Counted from the stretch's first letter, positions 24,137-31,974 are shown. The stretch: DNA of 64,000 nt from Enemella dayhoffiae (GCF_002250625.1 NZ_NMVQ01000047.1:62001-126000), one strand, 5' to 3'. Notes: a model not told the origin generated them from the letters alone. Numbers and translations are program-made.

Positions 24137-25157
24137 CCCAGTCCCCTCCAAATCCGTTCTCAACATCCACTGGCTCGCTCGACCAATCGCAGTCGTTTGG
24201 CTCGAGTAGATCTGCGATCCCGGCTGCCTTCATTTCGGTGACCGCCTCCTGGCATGCGGCCTTGAACCCATCTTCCTCCGCTCGCCCAACCACGCCTTCG
24301 GGACCTGCCGGAAACGACAGTGTGATTCCGGCCTGGGTGTCGACATGGAACTGACGGGTTTTCTGATCCTTGCGCAACTCGAGTGCGACGCGCCAGCCCT
24401 CGTCCAAGAGTTGCTGCGCCGCGCGATCGGCATCTTGATAGTCCGCGTGCAGGGGGATTTCGGGCATCAGTGCCGCGATCAGCTTCTTGGCGTCAACCTT
24501 CCCCTCAGGGTCCCGGAATCGGTCCCAGGGCCACCACTTGCGCCGCGGCATCGCCACTCTGAACTCAGGCAGCATGGTGATCGGTGACGATGCGCCCTCA
24601 CGAACCGATGTGCGTTGTAGAACGATCGCCTTGATCTTCGACTGGCTCGCCCAGCGCTGCATAGCATGCTCAGACATCGCTGGTCTGATATCGACACGAA
24701 GCCCTAGGCGTGTGAGGAGTATCTCCTTCACCATGCGGGTCACGAGCGTCGTTAGTCCTCGATTGCCGAATCTCTCCACCAAGAGGAGTCCGATCTTGCC
24801 GGTTCGAGAAAACAGGAAGACATGACGGAGTGGCAGGTCTGTCACGTCGTCAGGGCCGATAGGAACCCTGCCACCAGAGGAGAGGCGGAGGGCGCCAGAC
24901 ATTCCCCTGGTCCCTGACGTGGCTTCGACCAGCAGGCACAGCTCTCCCTGCCTGACGGCCTTGATTGTGATGGTCTGGTCGGAACCCTTCTCATCATGCG
25001 CACGCTCACGGTCCAGCATGAGTGCATACGCCTTTGTCACTGCATCGAGGGCAGACGTTTGTCCGCCGTCGACGTCGCTGAGAGGTCGGAACTCGTCAGA
25101 ACGATTTGGGACACCGAATGTCACGATGTAGGGCACGAGCTGATAGCTGCTCGCCAT
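24096..25157 (-). CDS. Unknown 353-aa protein coupled to the four-TM protein
   Basis: A soluble protein with no family I recognise. The N-terminal half (YQLVPYIVTFGVPN, then a long beta-rich region with RHVFLFSRTGKIGLLLVER) is followed by mixed helices and an acidic C-terminus. No catalytic motif such as HxH, PD-D/ExK or Walker A is evident. ATG 25157 overlaps the repressor stop; GTG 25160 is an alternative. It overlaps the downstream membrane gene by 41 nt. GC is visibly below that of the host genes, as for phage moron genes. Confidence 0.65.
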   Translation of the reverse strand: MASSYQLVPYIVTFGVPNRSDEFRPLSDVDGGQTSALDAVTKAYALMLDRERAHDEKGSDQTITIKAVRQGELCLLVEATSGTRGMSGALRLSSGGRVPIGPDDVTDLPLRHVFLFSRTGKIGLLLVERFGNRGLTTLVTRMVKEILLTRLGLRVDIRPAMSEHAMQRWASQSKIKAIVLQRTSVREGASSPITMLPEFRVAMPRRKWWPWDRFRDPEGKVDAKKLIAALMPEIPLHADYQDADRAAQQLLDEGWRVALELRKDQKTRQFHVDTQAGITLSFPAGPEGVVGRAEEDGFKAACQEAVTEMKAAGIADLLEPNDCDWSSEPVDVENGFGGDWGVRPTDSKPSTDP

Positions 25158-25894
25158 CACTCCTCCTCGTCCTGGTTCTCCTCGCCGGTCTTCTCCTGTC
25201 CCCGCAACTGCTCCTCACGCCCCGACGCGAGCCCTGTCTGGTACGCCGCCAACTGCTGCAGCAGATCCGCCGGCACCTGATCACCGCGGCGGATCTGCAC
25301 GATCACGTCCTTGTCGACGTGGATGATGTCGAAGCGGGCCCGACGGAACTGGTCGATCAGCTCGCCGTGGTCCTCGGCCAGCATCAGCGCATCCAGTCGA
25401 TCGAGGATGCGCTCCAGCTCGGCAGCGTCGCCGGTTGACTCAGCGTCCGCCAGGTCACTCTCGATGGTCCGGATCAGCGGATTGTCGCCGTTGTGGCGCA
25501 GGAAGCGCTCGCGGCGGCTCCGGATCGCCGCCGTGGTCTTCTCAGCCTCAGCTGTGCCTGCATCCTTCTGCCCTCCTCGCTCCAGGCGGTTCCGAAGAAT
25601 GCCCAACAGTGCCTCGTTCGACAGCTGCGCATAGTCCGGTTCCACGACAGTCAACCTGTCCACCGGGACTCCGATCGAGATCGCGGCTTTGGTCAGGAAC
25701 GGCCCCTCGCCTATGTGAGGGAACGCCTTGGCCAGGCCGGCGATCGTTCGCTCCTCCGGCATCCGACCCAGCGTTTCGTTCTTGAGCAGGCTGTGGACGT
25801 GCTGCCGTTGGAGTCCCGACTTGCGCACCAGCTCGGGCTGGGTCATGTGGGAGGCGTCCATCAGCTCCTGGATGAACTTCCCTAGCTCGTGCAC
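25157..25894 (-). CDS. HTH (XRE) prophage repressor
   Basis: A 245-aa DNA-binding protein and likely immunity repressor. The N-terminal HTH at about 6-60 is FIQELMDASHMTQPELVRKS then LQRQHVHSLLKNE. The rest is helical and charged (ESDLADAESTGDAAELERIL), ending in an acidic tail EENQDEEE. It lacks a LexA-like Ser/Lys autoprotease, which fits relief by the neighbouring ImmA protease. GTG 25894 is the start. It faces an array of TTGAC sites and is divergent from the small HTH gene at 26126. Confidence 0.8.
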   Translation of the reverse strand: MHELGKFIQELMDASHMTQPELVRKSGLQRQHVHSLLKNETLGRMPEERTIAGLAKAFPHIGEGPFLTKAAISIGVPVDRLTVVEPDYAQLSNEALLGILRNRLERGGQKDAGTAEAEKTTAAIRSRRERFLRHNGDNPLIRTIESDLADAESTGDAAELERILDRLDALMLAEDHGELIDQFRRARFDIIHVDKDVIVQIRRGDQVPADLLQQLAAYQTGLASGREEQLRGQEKTGEENQDEEE

Positions 25895-25910
25895 AACTCA
25901 ACCTTCCGAC

Positions 25911-26112
25911 TTGACCAGGTCGACCGCCAGCGAGGATCGGCGGCCGTGTCAACCGGGACATGACCGCTTGACGTGTCGATTGTGTCAAGCAGCCTCGGTC
26001 ACCCACAACGGCGCGCCGTGGGGCGACTACGGGAACGACAAGAGTGTGATTACTTGACATTCCGTCAATCGTGGCACGACACTTAGTCGTGTGATACTTG
26101 ACAAGCAGTCAA
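25911..26112. promoter_or_regulatory. Lysogeny switch operator array (TTGAC sites)
   Basis: The 231-bp divergent gap holds two perfect TTGAC-N5-GTCAA palindromes at 26054-26068 and 26098-26112, a CTTGAC-N11-GTCAAG pair at 25967-25989, and further half-sites at 25911-25915 and 25948-25952. The TTGACA hexamers double as -35-like boxes, so repressor binding would block promoters directly. Assignment to the repressor is by position. Confidence 0.7.
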
Positions 26113-26125
26113 CCGAGAGGGGACA

Positions 26126-26428
26126 GTGGTGGAACACCGAAAGCGACGACGCCGAGCGAAGGGGCGCTGGATGCGACTCAATGACCCGAACCTGCTCCGC
26201 AGGTACATGGACGATCGGGACTTCAGTCAAGCCCGCCTGGCTCGCTACGCCGGCTGCTCGCGCCAGTTCATCTGGCAACTGCTGAACGATCCCACCCGGC
26301 GCACCTGCACCCAGGAGGTCGGCCGTCGCATCGAGGAGGCGTTGAACGTGCTCGAGGGCACCCTATTCACGCCCAACAAGTCGCCTGATACGCGACCTTC
26401 CGTCACTCAGAAGACGACGGCCGCCTGA
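26126..26428 (+). CDS. Cro-like HTH protein
   Basis: A 100-aa basic protein. A positively charged N-terminus (EHRKRRRRAKGRW) precedes an HTH: DFSQARLARYAGCSRQFIWQ with a following DPTRRTCTQEVGRRIEEAL. GTG 26126 or the next GTG at 26129 follows GAGAGGGG. It is the first rightward gene after the operators, the usual place for Cro or an excise-type regulator. The mechanism is inferred from position. Confidence 0.75.
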   Translation: MVEHRKRRRRAKGRWMRLNDPNLLRRYMDDRDFSQARLARYAGCSRQFIWQLLNDPTRRTCTQEVGRRIEEALNVLEGTLFTPNKSPDTRPSVTQKTTAA

Positions 26429-26496
26429 CCCCAGTCAAGAAGAAGGCCCCCGCTGGTGGAAGCAGCGAGGGCCAGACAGATCGAAAGGACCGATCC

Positions 26497-26673
26497 GTGA
26501 GTACCAACCCTACCGGCAACGATCGTCGGGCCGATCTCACCGACGAGCAGCGCGCCAAGATTCGCGAGCAGGTCCTGCAGACGGCACCCCTACCGAACGA
26601 GCAGCAGCTCCGCGTCATCCGTGCGGCCTTCCGCTCCGGCCGCCGCAGTACCGACAAAGGGGCTGCAGCGTGA
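26497..26673 (+). CDS. Small phage protein, 58 aa
   Basis: GTG 26497 opens a 58-aa frame behind GAAAGGA. The peptide is hydrophilic and helical (LTDEQRAKIREQVLQTAPLP, RVIRAAFRSGRRST). It overlaps the next small gene by 4 nt (GTGA). No family recognised. Compact overlap and codon choice support it as real. Confidence 0.55.
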   Translation: MSTNPTGNDRRADLTDEQRAKIREQVLQTAPLPNEQQLRVIRAAFRSGRRSTDKGAAA

Positions 26674-26777
26674 CCACCTTCGAGCTCGGCTACGCCATCA
26701 CTGCCGGACTGCTCCTGCTCGTGGTGCTCATCGCTCTCACTGGCAACGGGGACGACACCGGCTGGAGAGCACGTTGA
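26670..26777 (+). CDS. Small membrane protein, 35 aa
   Basis: GTG 26670 lies inside the stop of the previous gene, and its own stop overlaps the TTG start of the resolvase gene. The peptide has one TM helix (ITAGLLLLVVLIALTG) and a short charged tail. Unknown role; the linked starts suggest a real translated gene. Confidence 0.5.
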   Translation: MTTFELGYAITAGLLLLVVLIALTGNGDDTGWRAR

Positions 26778-27313
26778 GCGCCACAGTGATCGGGATCGAT
26801 CCCAGCCTCACCGCCACCGGTATCTGCACCACTGCCGGTGATCTCATCACCCTCCGCTCAACCCCGACCGCCGGCGGTCTCCCCGAGGAGCTCGCCCGCA
26901 TCGAGGCACTCACCGGCCGCATCCTCGCCCACGCCGACGGTGCCGATGTCGCGGTGATCGAGGCGCCCTCGTTCGGCCAGTCACGCCAGGGCGGCGAGCA
27001 CATCCGCGCCGGGCTGTGGTGGATGATCGTCGCCGCCCTCACCCACGCTGACATCAGCACGGTCCGCGTTCCGCCCGCCGCGCTCAAGAAGTTCGCCACG
27101 GGCCGCGGGAACGCGACGAAGCCGGACATGCGGATGGCGCTCTATCAGCGCGCCAGCATCGACTGCCGCGACGACAACCAGGTGGACGCCTTCTGGCTCC
27201 GCCAGATCGGTCTCCACCACCTCGACCACCCCGACGCCATCCGCCTCCCGGCCACCCATCTCGTGGGGCTGGCGAAGGTCGACTGGCCGATTCCGGACGC
27301 CTGTCCGTTCTGA
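26774..27313 (+). CDS. RuvC-like Holliday junction resolvase / RNase H-fold nuclease
   Basis: A 179-aa enzyme. Acidic residues of the fold are seen in VIGIDPSLTATG (Asp), VAVIEAPSFG (Glu) and the C-terminal DDNQVDAFWL (Asp pair). GNATKPDM is a conserved phage RuvC-like segment. It likely resolves branched replication or recombination intermediates before packaging. TTG 26774 overlaps the preceding stop; no better start exists. Confidence 0.8.
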   Translation: MSATVIGIDPSLTATGICTTAGDLITLRSTPTAGGLPEELARIEALTGRILAHADGADVAVIEAPSFGQSRQGGEHIRAGLWWMIVAALTHADISTVRVPPAALKKFATGRGNATKPDMRMALYQRASIDCRDDNQVDAFWLRQIGLHHLDHPDAIRLPATHLVGLAKVDWPIPDACPF

Positions 27314-27316
27314 GCC

Positions 27317-27359
27317 GGCGGTCCCGGAGCGCGCAGGGGAAGGCCGCTCCGGGACCGCC
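27317..27359 (+). terminator. Strong 15-bp hairpin, terminator-like without U-tract
   Basis: GGCGGTCCCGGAGCG at 27317-27331 pairs perfectly with 27345-27359 around a 13-nt loop, just after the resolvase gene. No T-run follows, so intrinsic termination is uncertain; it may act as attenuator or RNA-stability element. Confidence 0.5.
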
Positions 27360-27399
27360 CACCACCCACCGAAAACCCAATCCCGCAAAGGACTCCTCG

Positions 27400-27732
27400 A
27401 TGACCACCACGCACGAGACCCGAGTCGACGAACCGCCGTTCGACCCCGACTACGACACCAGCACCCCGCCCGACCCTCAGGACCCCAAGCCGCCGTTCGA
27501 CCTGGCGCCCCCGGGGCTCGACGAACCGCGCGACCCCGACGACCGGGTGGCCTGTTGCGGAGACCTGACTGTCCGTCACCTCGGCACCAACATCCTCGTC
27601 CGGCCGAAGAGTCGGGAGCCGTTCGCCGGCATGCTGCGCTCGGTTCGCCTCGACGGCGGCCACCTCGTTCTCAACACGGGCAGGTTGCACGCAGTCTCCC
27701 TCGACACCCCCTGCGAGGTCATCGATGCCTGA
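27400..27732 (+). CDS. Unknown phage protein, 110 aa, acidic Pro-rich N-terminus
   Basis: ATG 27400 follows AAAGGA. The first 50 residues are disordered and rich in Pro and Asp. The C-terminal 60 residues look folded and beta-rich (GDLTVRHLGTNILVRPKSRE, LRSVRLDGGHLVLNTG). Not recognised. Its end overlaps the next small membrane gene (ATG 27725). Confidence 0.55.
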   Translation: MTTTHETRVDEPPFDPDYDTSTPPDPQDPKPPFDLAPPGLDEPRDPDDRVACCGDLTVRHLGTNILVRPKSREPFAGMLRSVRLDGGHLVLNTGRLHAVSLDTPCEVIDA

Positions 27733-27832
27733 CCTGTCCTGGCTCAACGGGGCCGTCCTCACCATCGTCGTGCTCCCGGTCGTCGCGTACGCCGCGGGTC
27801 TACTCATCACCGATTGGAGGCGATCGCGGTGA
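27725..27832 (+). CDS. Small membrane protein, 35 aa
   Basis: One TM helix (AVLTIVVLPVVAYAAGLLIT) followed by the basic tail DWRRSR. The start overlaps the previous gene's end and the stop overlaps the next GTG start, the same chained pattern as the 26670-26777 gene. Unknown role. Confidence 0.5.
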   Translation: MPDLSWLNGAVLTIVVLPVVAYAAGLLITDWRRSR

Positions 27833-27984
27833 CCGTCGAGGAAATCCAGCGACTACGGCAACGCGCCATGTTCAACGGCCCGGTCGGCCGCAAGGAGGTC
27901 GCCGAGCTGTGCGACTTCACCCTCGGGTTGATCGCCCGCCGCAACCAGTTCGCCAACCCCAGAAGGGAATCCCGTCATGGCTGA
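27829..27984 (+). CDS. Small basic protein, 51 aa
   Basis: GTG 27829 opens MTVEEIQRLRQRAM, then PVGRKEVAELCDFTLGLIAR. It looks like a small helical, possibly HTH-like peptide. It overlaps the next gene by 8 nt. No family recognised. Confidence 0.5.
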   Translation: MTVEEIQRLRQRAMFNGPVGRKEVAELCDFTLGLIARRNQFANPRRESRHG

Positions 27985-28348
27985 GCGCCGCTACATCAAC
28001 CCTCGCACCGGCGAGGTCAACGATGATCCCGCCATTCGCCCGTTCGATCAGGTGCTCCGCGACCTGTCCGAGGGTGCCACCAATCGCGAGCTGTCCGATC
28101 GTTTCTGGGACCTGCTGCAGGCGGTGCAGGAGACCGCGAAGGCCGGGTCGCTGACCTTCACCCTGTCCATCGGTTTCGACGGCGTGGGCCGCATCGAGAT
28201 CAAGGACGAAATCAAGACCAAGATCCCCGAGCACAACCGCCAGACCACCGCGTTCTTCATCGACCAGTCCGGCAACGCGACTCGCCGCGATCCCAACCAG
28301 CCAGAGATTCCCGGCGTACGCCATCTCCCCACCCAGGAAGCGAACTGA
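27977..28348 (+). CDS. Conserved actinophage protein, 123 aa
   Basis: ATG 27977 after AGAAGGGA. The protein has RYINPRTGEVNDDP, a helical centre (FDQVLRDLSEGATNRELSDR) and a beta-rich part (LTFTLSIGFDGVGRIEIKDE). It sits directly before the DUF2303 gene, a common pair in actinophages. It may support DNA recombination; function not known. Confidence 0.6.
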   Translation: MAERRYINPRTGEVNDDPAIRPFDQVLRDLSEGATNRELSDRFWDLLQAVQETAKAGSLTFTLSIGFDGVGRIEIKDEIKTKIPEHNRQTTAFFIDQSGNATRRDPNQPEIPGVRHLPTQEAN

Positions 28349-28351
28349 CTC

Positions 28352-29248
28352 ATGTCCAACAACACCGACACCATCTACACCCAGACCCCCGTTGACGCCG
28401 AACCGCAGACGGCCATGGTCCTCACGCAGACCGCCCAGCAGGCCGTCCTCCCGCGCCGTCTCGAAGACGGCGGCCTGTACGCCGTGCTCCGCGGCGACCG
28501 GATCGAGCTGATCGAGACTCCCGGCTACGCCGACCGGCACGCCGACGAGCGAGCCGATGCCCCGCGCATGGTGCACCGCCAGGTCACCGTGACGACCGCT
28601 CAGTCCCTGCTCGACCACCTCGCGCGCAATACTGACGACAACCCCGAGAAGGTCGGCGAGGAGTACCTCTTCAACGATGGATCCCTGGAGGTGTGGGCGA
28701 ACCTCGATCGCCGCACCATCACTGCCCATCTCGACGGCGTCAGCGGGTGGCGCAAGCACAGCGCGACGCTGACGCTGAAGCACTCCCGTGAGTGGTCCGA
28801 GTGGAGCGAGGTCGACGGTCAACTGTTGCCGCAGGTGCGGTTCGCGCAGTTCATCGAGGATCACCTGTCCACCATCGGGCAGCCGGACGGCGCCGAGCTG
28901 CTGGACGTCTGCCAGACACTGCAGGCCAACACCAAGGTCGCGTTCAAGAGTCAGCAGATCCTCGCGAACGGCCAGCGCCAGTTCCAGTACGAGGAGACGG
29001 TGGAGGCGAAGGCTGGGCAGAAGGGGGCGCTGAAGATCCCGGGTGAGCTCACCCTCGTGCTGCGGCCGTTCCAGGGCTCCGAGCCGGTCGCCGTGACGGC
29101 CCGGTTCCGGTACCACCTCGAGGAGGGGTTGCTGCGTCTCGGTGTTCGCCTGACTGAGCCGGAGAAGGCGGTCGAGGATGCGTTCGACGGGATCGTCGAG
29201 ACGGTCGCGGCCGGGGTACCCGTGCCGGTGCTGTACGGGGAGGGCTGA
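28352..29248 (+). CDS. DUF2303 family protein (phage recombination-associated)
   Basis: A 298-aa cytoplasmic protein. Conserved blocks are SLLDHLARNTDDNPEKV, SLEVWANLDRRTITAHLDG with a beta-rich centre, VRFAQFIEDHLSTI and GALKIPGELTLVLRPFQGSE. DUF2303 proteins typically accompany phage exonucleases of the RecB/YqaJ type, as here with the nuclease 5 nt downstream. A role in single-strand annealing recombination is suggested by that context only. Confidence 0.75.
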   Translation: MSNNTDTIYTQTPVDAEPQTAMVLTQTAQQAVLPRRLEDGGLYAVLRGDRIELIETPGYADRHADERADAPRMVHRQVTVTTAQSLLDHLARNTDDNPEKVGEEYLFNDGSLEVWANLDRRTITAHLDGVSGWRKHSATLTLKHSREWSEWSEVDGQLLPQVRFAQFIEDHLSTIGQPDGAELLDVCQTLQANTKVAFKSQQILANGQRQFQYEETVEAKAGQKGALKIPGELTLVLRPFQGSEPVAVTARFRYHLEEGLLRLGVRLTEPEKAVEDAFDGIVETVAAGVPVPVLYGEG

Positions 29249-29253
29249 TCTCC

Positions 29254-30468
29254 GTGACCGCCACAGACCCTGTCGAGCAGGTATGGGTGCCCCCGGTGTC
29301 GGAGGTGCCCCGCGATCGCTGGTCGAGGCCGTACATCACCCCGCCCGACGGCGGGAAGCGGACCGCATACCAGCGCATGACCACCTTCATCAAGGTGCTC
29401 GAGGATCGGGCGCAGCTGGAGAAGTGGGGCAAGCGGATGGTGGGAGTCGGCCTCGCCGCACGCCAGCAGGACCTCCTGTTCGGCCTCACCCCCCACATCC
29501 CGGTCCTGACCACCATTCACGGCCCCGGCCAGCCCTCGGCAAGTGGGACCTCACAGTGCGTGTGCGGGTCGCCGTTGAACCGGTACGGGGATTGTGAGGA
29601 GGAGAAGCGTTCCAAGGGCGCGGTCGATGAGTTGGTGCAGGCGGCGATGGATGCCGCGTCGTCATCGGCGAAGGCCACCATCGGCACCACCTGGCATTCC
29701 CTGACCCAGCGGTGCGACGAGGGGAAGGACCTCGGCCCCATGCCCGCCGACCTCGACCAGGCGATGCAGCGCTACATCGCGGCCACCAAGGGTTGGGAGT
29801 GGGTGCACATCGAGCAGCTGATGGTGCTCGACGAGTACCGCGTCGCTGGCACGCCGGACCGGATCGCGCGCATTCCCGGCGTGGACGGGTTGGTGATCGT
29901 GGACCTCAAGACCGGTGCCTCCACGCTCCGATTCGGGATGCGTGAGGTTGCCATGCAACTGGCCGGCTACTCGCGGTCGGTCCTCTACAACCACGAGACC
30001 GGTGTCCGCGCCGCGGTGCCGGATCTGCGGACCGACATCGGTGTGGTCATCGCGCTCAACCCTGTCAGCTTCGAGGTCACGTTGCGGCAGGTGAACCTCG
30101 ACGCCGGCTGGAAGGCGTGCCAGGTCGCGGCGTGGGTGAAGGACTGGCGACAGCAGAAGAACATCGACACCTCGTTCGAAGTGGCGATCGCCGGCCAGGC
30201 CACCCTCGCCGCTGAGGCCGAGGCGTACAACCAGACCCTCAGTCAGGGTGACGTGCTCGACGGCATGGTCGTCGACTACCCCGCCCCCACGCCCGAGGCG
30301 ATCTCACAGGGAATCCGCCATTGCCGCACCCGCGAAGCCCTGATCGGTCTGTGGGAGACCGCCGCGAAGGCGGGCAGCTGGACCGAACGGCACACGGCCG
30401 AGGCCAAGGTCCGCCTCGAGGACATCGCCGGAGACCAGGCGCAACTGGCGCACATCAGAGCTTCCTGA
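29254..30468 (+). CDS. RecB/Cas4-like PD-(D/E)xK exonuclease
   Basis: A 404-aa nuclease. All core motifs are visible: GTTWHSLTQR (His), YRVAGTPDRI (Asp), VIVDLKTGA (DxK) and QLAGYSRSVLYN (QxxxY). A Cys group CVCGSPLNRYGDC near residue 95-110 could bind metal, reminiscent of Fe-S nucleases, though the arrangement is not that of Cas4. GTG 29254. It likely resects phage DNA ends together with the DUF2303 and SSB-like neighbours. Confidence 0.8.
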   Translation: MTATDPVEQVWVPPVSEVPRDRWSRPYITPPDGGKRTAYQRMTTFIKVLEDRAQLEKWGKRMVGVGLAARQQDLLFGLTPHIPVLTTIHGPGQPSASGTSQCVCGSPLNRYGDCEEEKRSKGAVDELVQAAMDAASSSAKATIGTTWHSLTQRCDEGKDLGPMPADLDQAMQRYIAATKGWEWVHIEQLMVLDEYRVAGTPDRIARIPGVDGLVIVDLKTGASTLRFGMREVAMQLAGYSRSVLYNHETGVRAAVPDLRTDIGVVIALNPVSFEVTLRQVNLDAGWKACQVAAWVKDWRQQKNIDTSFEVAIAGQATLAAEAEAYNQTLSQGDVLDGMVVDYPAPTPEAISQGIRHCRTREALIGLWETAAKAGSWTERHTAEAKVRLEDIAGDQAQLAHIRAS

Positions 30469-30496
30469 AACCCAACCCAGAAAGAAGGAACAGAGA

Positions 30497-31045
30497 ATGT
30501 CAGAACCGACTTGGGAAACCATCGAGGTCCCCCGCGGCAGCTTTGTCGGCTGGGGCGACCAGCAGGGACAGCACGTCACCGGTACGGTCATCGAGTACAG
30601 CCCCGCCGGAGGAACCGACTTCAACAACGAGGTCTGCCCCCGACTCACCGTCGAACTCACCGCCCCCGCGGCCTCGTTCGACAAGGCGGGCAACCGCAGC
30701 GACTACCAGGCCGGCGATCTCGTCGTCCTGAACTGCGGCCTCGCGAACCTGAAGCGGGCGGTGAAGTTCGCCAACGTCGAGGCCGGTGACATGGTGAAGA
30801 TCACCCTGGCCGGGTTCGAGAAGGTCGACAAGGGCACGGTGAAGCTGTTCGACATGAAGGTGGCCCGCGGGGCCGGTCGCAGCGCCCAGCAGGCTCCCGC
30901 CCAGGCTCCGCAGCAGCAGTTCCAACAGGCGCCGCCTCAGCAGACGTTCCAGCAGCAGACCCCTGCCCCGCAGCAGCAGTTCCAGCAGGCGCCGGCCCAG
31001 TCCAACCCGTGGGGCGGCAACCAGACCGCCGAACCCCCCTTCTGA
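30497..31045 (+). CDS. SSB-like phage DNA-binding protein
   Basis: A 182-aa protein. The first 120 residues are beta-rich like an OB-fold (GQHVTGTVIEYSPAGG, RLTVELTAPAASF, GDLVVLNCGLANLKRAV). The tail from about 125 is Gln/Pro/Ala-rich with repeated QQQFQQAP units. The end AEPPF resembles the acidic-hydrophobic tip of SSB proteins that recruits partners. ATG 30497 follows AGAAGGAA. By position it serves the phage replication and recombination genes. Confidence 0.65.
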   Translation: MSEPTWETIEVPRGSFVGWGDQQGQHVTGTVIEYSPAGGTDFNNEVCPRLTVELTAPAASFDKAGNRSDYQAGDLVVLNCGLANLKRAVKFANVEAGDMVKITLAGFEKVDKGTVKLFDMKVARGAGRSAQQAPAQAPQQQFQQAPPQQTFQQQTPAPQQQFQQAPAQSNPWGGNQTAEPPF

Positions 31046-31059
31046 GCCGGACCTGAGCC

Positions 31060-31680
31060 ATGACCGCCACGATCGCCAACACCGAGACCCGGATCGTCGA
31101 TGCCATGCGCGCCGACGACTGGGGCACGGTTGATGCGCTCACCGCCGAGCTGGACCGACTGCAACACCTGCAGCCGGTCCAGCCGGTCACCCCCCTCGGC
31201 GCCTCAGCCCTCTGGTATGCCCAGCAAGGCATTCCCGTCTTCCCCTGCTGGCCACCCGGAACCCGCGACCACGCGGGAAATCCCCGCGACAAGCAGCCCA
31301 TGACTCGCAGCGGTTTCAAGCAGGCCACCCTCGACCCCGCCCAGATCACTGACTGGTGGACCCGATGCCCTGACGCCAACGTGGCGCTGGCCACCGGCCA
31401 TCGCATGGATGTGGTCGACCTCGACGGCCCCGAGGCGATCCATGCATGGGGGGAGCTCGCCGACCGGCCCGAGGTGGTGGCGGTGGTGAAGACCCCGCGG
31501 CCGGGTGGCTGGCACCTGTGGGTGCCGGTATCGGGCCGTGGGAATCGGGCGAACATGCTGCCCCACGTCGACTACCGCGGTATCGGCGGTTATGTCCTCG
31601 CTCCGCCCTCGCGCGTCGTCGAGACCGGCTACCAGGGCCGATATCGGTTCACGCGCCCGCCGCTGGGTGGCGCGAGATGA
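31060..31680 (+). CDS. Bifunctional primase/polymerase (prim-pol) N-terminal domain protein
   Basis: A 206-aa protein with the prim-pol fold. ALWYAQQGIPVFPCWPPGTR is the typical N-terminus. GHRMDVVDLDGPEA holds the catalytic acidic pair. TPRPGGWHLWVPVSGRGNRA is the His-containing motif, and YRGIGGYVLAPPS the final conserved block. It stops soon after this domain, so helicase activity comes from the separate ATPase gene at 36827. See the adjacent frame at 31718-31849, which could be a displaced C-terminus. Confidence 0.85.
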   Translation: MTATIANTETRIVDAMRADDWGTVDALTAELDRLQHLQPVQPVTPLGASALWYAQQGIPVFPCWPPGTRDHAGNPRDKQPMTRSGFKQATLDPAQITDWWTRCPDANVALATGHRMDVVDLDGPEAIHAWGELADRPEVVAVVKTPRPGGWHLWVPVSGRGNRANMLPHVDYRGIGGYVLAPPSRVVETGYQGRYRFTRPPLGGAR

Positions 31681-31717
31681 CCACCGTGAGGCGCCCGGCG
31701 GGCGCGGCTGCAGCGAC

Positions 31718-31849
31718 GTGTCGAACTTCCTGACCGGCCGACTCAATCATGCCGAGCTCGCCGCCCCCCCTCAAGTGGGCGCTCGGCGTGATGACGAGCA
31801 CCCCGACACTGCCCGCGCTCCTCTCTACGACAACAGGAGAAATCAATGA
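31718..31849 (+). CDS. Small frame after prim-pol (43 aa), possible displaced C-terminus
   Basis: GTG 31718 starts VSNFLTGRLNHAELAAPPQV and ends at TGA 31849, overlapping the next ATG (31846). The frame is open upstream through the prim-pol stop in the +1 register. So it is either an independent small gene, or the natural C-terminus of the prim-pol separated by a frameshift. Confidence 0.4.
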   Translation: MSNFLTGRLNHAELAAPPQVGARRDDEHPDTARAPLYDNRRNQ

Positions 31850-31974
31850 CCCATCGCATCATCACCGCCGGCGACATCGGCGAGGACCAGCGCGAGATCG
31901 AGTACGAGCCGTTCCCGATCGAAGCGCCCGTCGAGCCCGCACCCGGTCCCCTGCCCGAGGAGGTGCCGGCATGA
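31846..31974 (+). CDS. Small acidic protein, 42 aa
   Basis: ATG 31846 after AACAGGAG opens MTHRIITAGDIGEDQREIEY, with a Pro/Glu-rich tail. The stop overlaps the next gene's ATG 31971. Not recognised. Confidence 0.5.
   Translation: MTHRIITAGDIGEDQREIEYEPFPIEAPVEPAPGPLPEEVPA

Noticed and set aside
29254-30468. CRISPR Cas4 as part of an adaptation module
   Set aside because: No cas1 or cas2 nearby, and the Cys residues do not have the Cas4 order; phage recombination nuclease context fits better.
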